From JACPYG01 sp038063015 (GTDB lineage Bacteria > Patescibacteriota > Minisyncoccia > Minisyncoccales > Staskawiczbacteraceae), in the NCBI GenBank assembly GCA_038063015.1, contig JBBTVX010000014.1, positions 1 to 39,176 on the forward strand: a DNA stretch of 39,176 nt, read 5' to 3'. Within the stretch, counting starts at the first letter, position 1, and the number at the start of each line of letters is the position of its first letter. The position numbers and the translations under genes were made by a program. A model generated the notes under the pieces. It saw nothing but the letters and a program-made list of their open reading frames with translations. It did no database searches and was not told the DNA's origin. Below, piece by piece: positions 37,983 through 39,176 of the stretch.

Positions 37983-39176
37983 TTATTTAATAATTTTTGT
38001 CACTACTCCGGCTCCAACTGTTTTGCCACCCTCTCTAATGGCAAACCTTTTCTTTTCTTCTAATGCCGCAGGCGCTATCAGTTTTACTTTTAAACTAGCC
38101 GTATCTCCAGGCATTACCATTTCGGTTCCTTCCGGCAATGATACGTCTCCTGTGATATCTGATGTGCCAATAAATAGCTGCGGTTTATATCCAGTGAAAA
38201 ATGGCGTATGGCGACCTCCTTCCTCTTTTGTTAGAACATAAACTTCTCCTTCAAATTCGGCATGAGGAGTGAGAGAGCCCGGTTTTGCCAATACTTGACC
38301 TCTTTCAACATCGTCTTTCTTTAATCCTCTTAATAAAATACCAACATTCTCGCCTGCTCTTCCTTCATCTAAGCTTTTTTGGAACATTTCAACTGAAACC
38401 ACCACTGTTTTTTGCGTTGGTCTTATACCCACTATTTCAACTTCGTCATTTGGGTGAATAATTCCTCTTTCAATTCTTCCCGTAACAACTGTTCCTCTTC
38501 CCTCAATTGAAAAAACATCTTCAATAGACATAGCAAATGGCTTGTCTAATTCTCTTACCGGCTCTGGAATATAATTATCTACCGCGTCAAGCAACTCTGT
38601 AATGCATTTTGCGTTTGCATCGTCAATAGATGTGGCTTCTAACGCTTTTAACGCTGACCCCCTGATTATAGGAATTTCATCTCCAGGATATTTGTATTTC
38701 TTTAATAATTCTCTAACCTCTGATTCAACTAAATCCAAAATTTCTGGATCGTCAACCATATCAACCTTGTTCATAAATACAACCAACGATGGCAATCCTA
38801 CCTGGCGAGCCAAAAGAATATGCTCTTTTGTTTGAGGCATTGGGCCATCTGGCGCTGAAACTAATAAAATTCCACCGTCCATTTGAGCGGCTCCTGTAAT
38901 CATATTTTTAATATAGTCGGCATGACCTGGGCAATCAATCAAGGCATAGTGTCTTTTTGCTGTCTCAAATTCCAAATGTGTAATTGAAATCGTTACTCCT
39001 CTTGCTTTTTCTTCCGGAGCTGAATCAATCTGGTCTACTCCTTTAGCCGACGACTTAAAACCGCGCAACTGTGAAACTTTCATAATTGCGGCCGACAAAG
39101 TGGTTTTACCGTGGTCAACGTGACCAATGGTACCAATGTTTACGTGAGGTTTTGACCTCTCAAATTTTTCTGCCAT
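37983..39176 (-). CDS. tuf: Elongation factor Tu
   Basis: 397 aa, complete, its ATG at the very edge of the window. GTP-binding motifs: GHVDHGKTTL (P-loop), DCPGHADY and NKVDMVDD; domains 2 and 3 follow to the end (GGKTVGAGVVTKIIK). It brings aminoacyl-tRNA to the ribosome. It heads the S10 genes as in many bacteria; promoter and further upstream genes are outside the window. Confidence 0.98.
   Translation of the reverse strand: MAEKFERSKPHVNIGTIGHVDHGKTTLSAAIMKVSQLRGFKSSAKGVDQIDSAPEEKARGVTISITHLEFETAKRHYALIDCPGHADYIKNMITGAAQMDGGILLVSAPDGPMPQTKEHILLARQVGLPSLVVFMNKVDMVDDPEILDLVESEVRELLKKYKYPGDEIPIIRGSALKALEATSIDDANAKCITELLDAVDNYIPEPVRELDKPFAMSIEDVFSIEGRGTVVTGRIERGIIHPNDEVEIVGIRPTQKTVVVSVEMFQKSLDEGRAGENVGILLRGLKKDDVERGQVLAKPGSLTPHAEFEGEVYVLTKEEGGRHTPFFTGYKPQLFIGTSDITGDVSLPEGTEMVMPGDTASLKVKLIAPAALEEKKRFAIREGGKTVGAGVVTKIIK

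Noticed and set aside
28547..38835. Many plus-strand frames of 60-150 codons opposite ribosomal genes
   Set aside because: They mirror conserved ribosomal protein genes and vary with them; no separate motifs or expression signals.
1..39176. Alternative code with TGA as Gly (Gracilibacteria type)
   Set aside because: All core genes are intact under the standard bacterial code with no in-frame TGA, and TGA serves as a normal stop (for example at 11338-11340).

Overview
The window looks like a chromosome segment from a Candidate Phyla Radiation (Patescibacteria) bacterium, most likely Parcubacteria. The evidence is AT-rich, very compact coding; a merged S10-spc-alpha ribosomal operon with no rpmD (L30) between rpsE and rplO; short aminoacyl-tRNA synthetases (ProRS without the usual editing insert, AlaRS without the C-Ala domain); an RpoA that stops after the N-terminal domain; and families common in that radiation (small one-helix proteins, PEGA and baseplate-J-like membrane proteins). 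The housekeeping genes are intact with TGA as stop, so the TGA-sense code of Gracilibacteria is not used.

Layout. (1) 1-10142, minus strand: a run of essential genes read murA > mreB > holB-like > frr > rseP-like > proS > mreB > gatC > gatA > membrane protein, then an FtsB/DivIC-like gene that runs into tRNA-Gly(CCC). A 36-residue membrane peptide lies on the plus strand in between. (2) 10143-16558, accessory region: two plus-strand single-gene cassettes (Nudix hydrolase, 89-aa protein) that share the same promoter and 5' hairpin leader; a TIM-barrel-like gene; a 73-aa protein; a PEGA membrane protein; a Cas4-like PD-(D/E)XK nuclease; and a type II restriction-modification pair (m4C/m6A-type methylase and a TdeIII-family endonuclease). 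(3) 16559-39176, minus strand: tuf > S10/spc genes > secY > adk > map > tpiA > ykuK-like, then a GC-rich 101-aa cassette, then alaS > baseplate-J-like protein > infA > rpmJ > rpsM > rpsK > rpsD > rpoA > rplQ > rplM > rpsI, ending in a strong hairpin terminator.

How it works together. Region 3 makes most of the ribosome, EF-Tu, IF-1, the RNA polymerase alpha subunit and the SecY channel. Region 1 supplies cell-wall synthesis and shape (MurA, two MreB), tRNA charging (ProRS, GatCA), ribosome recycling and membrane proteolysis. Region 2 looks like defence and accessory functions.

The most unusual signal is a population of short palindromic elements of several unrelated families. They sit between genes and also, in frame, inside at least six essential genes (gatA, gatC, holB-like, rpsI, alaS, rplW), adding short foreign peptides, much like the palindromic elements known in Rickettsia. 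Other notable points are a MurA with Asp in place of the fosfomycin-target Cys, a promoter-leader module duplicated in front of two unrelated genes, and small GC-rich genes with strong ribosome binding sites and their own terminators among AT-rich genes that mostly lack Shine-Dalgarno sites. All family assignments come from reading the sequence; no database search was run.
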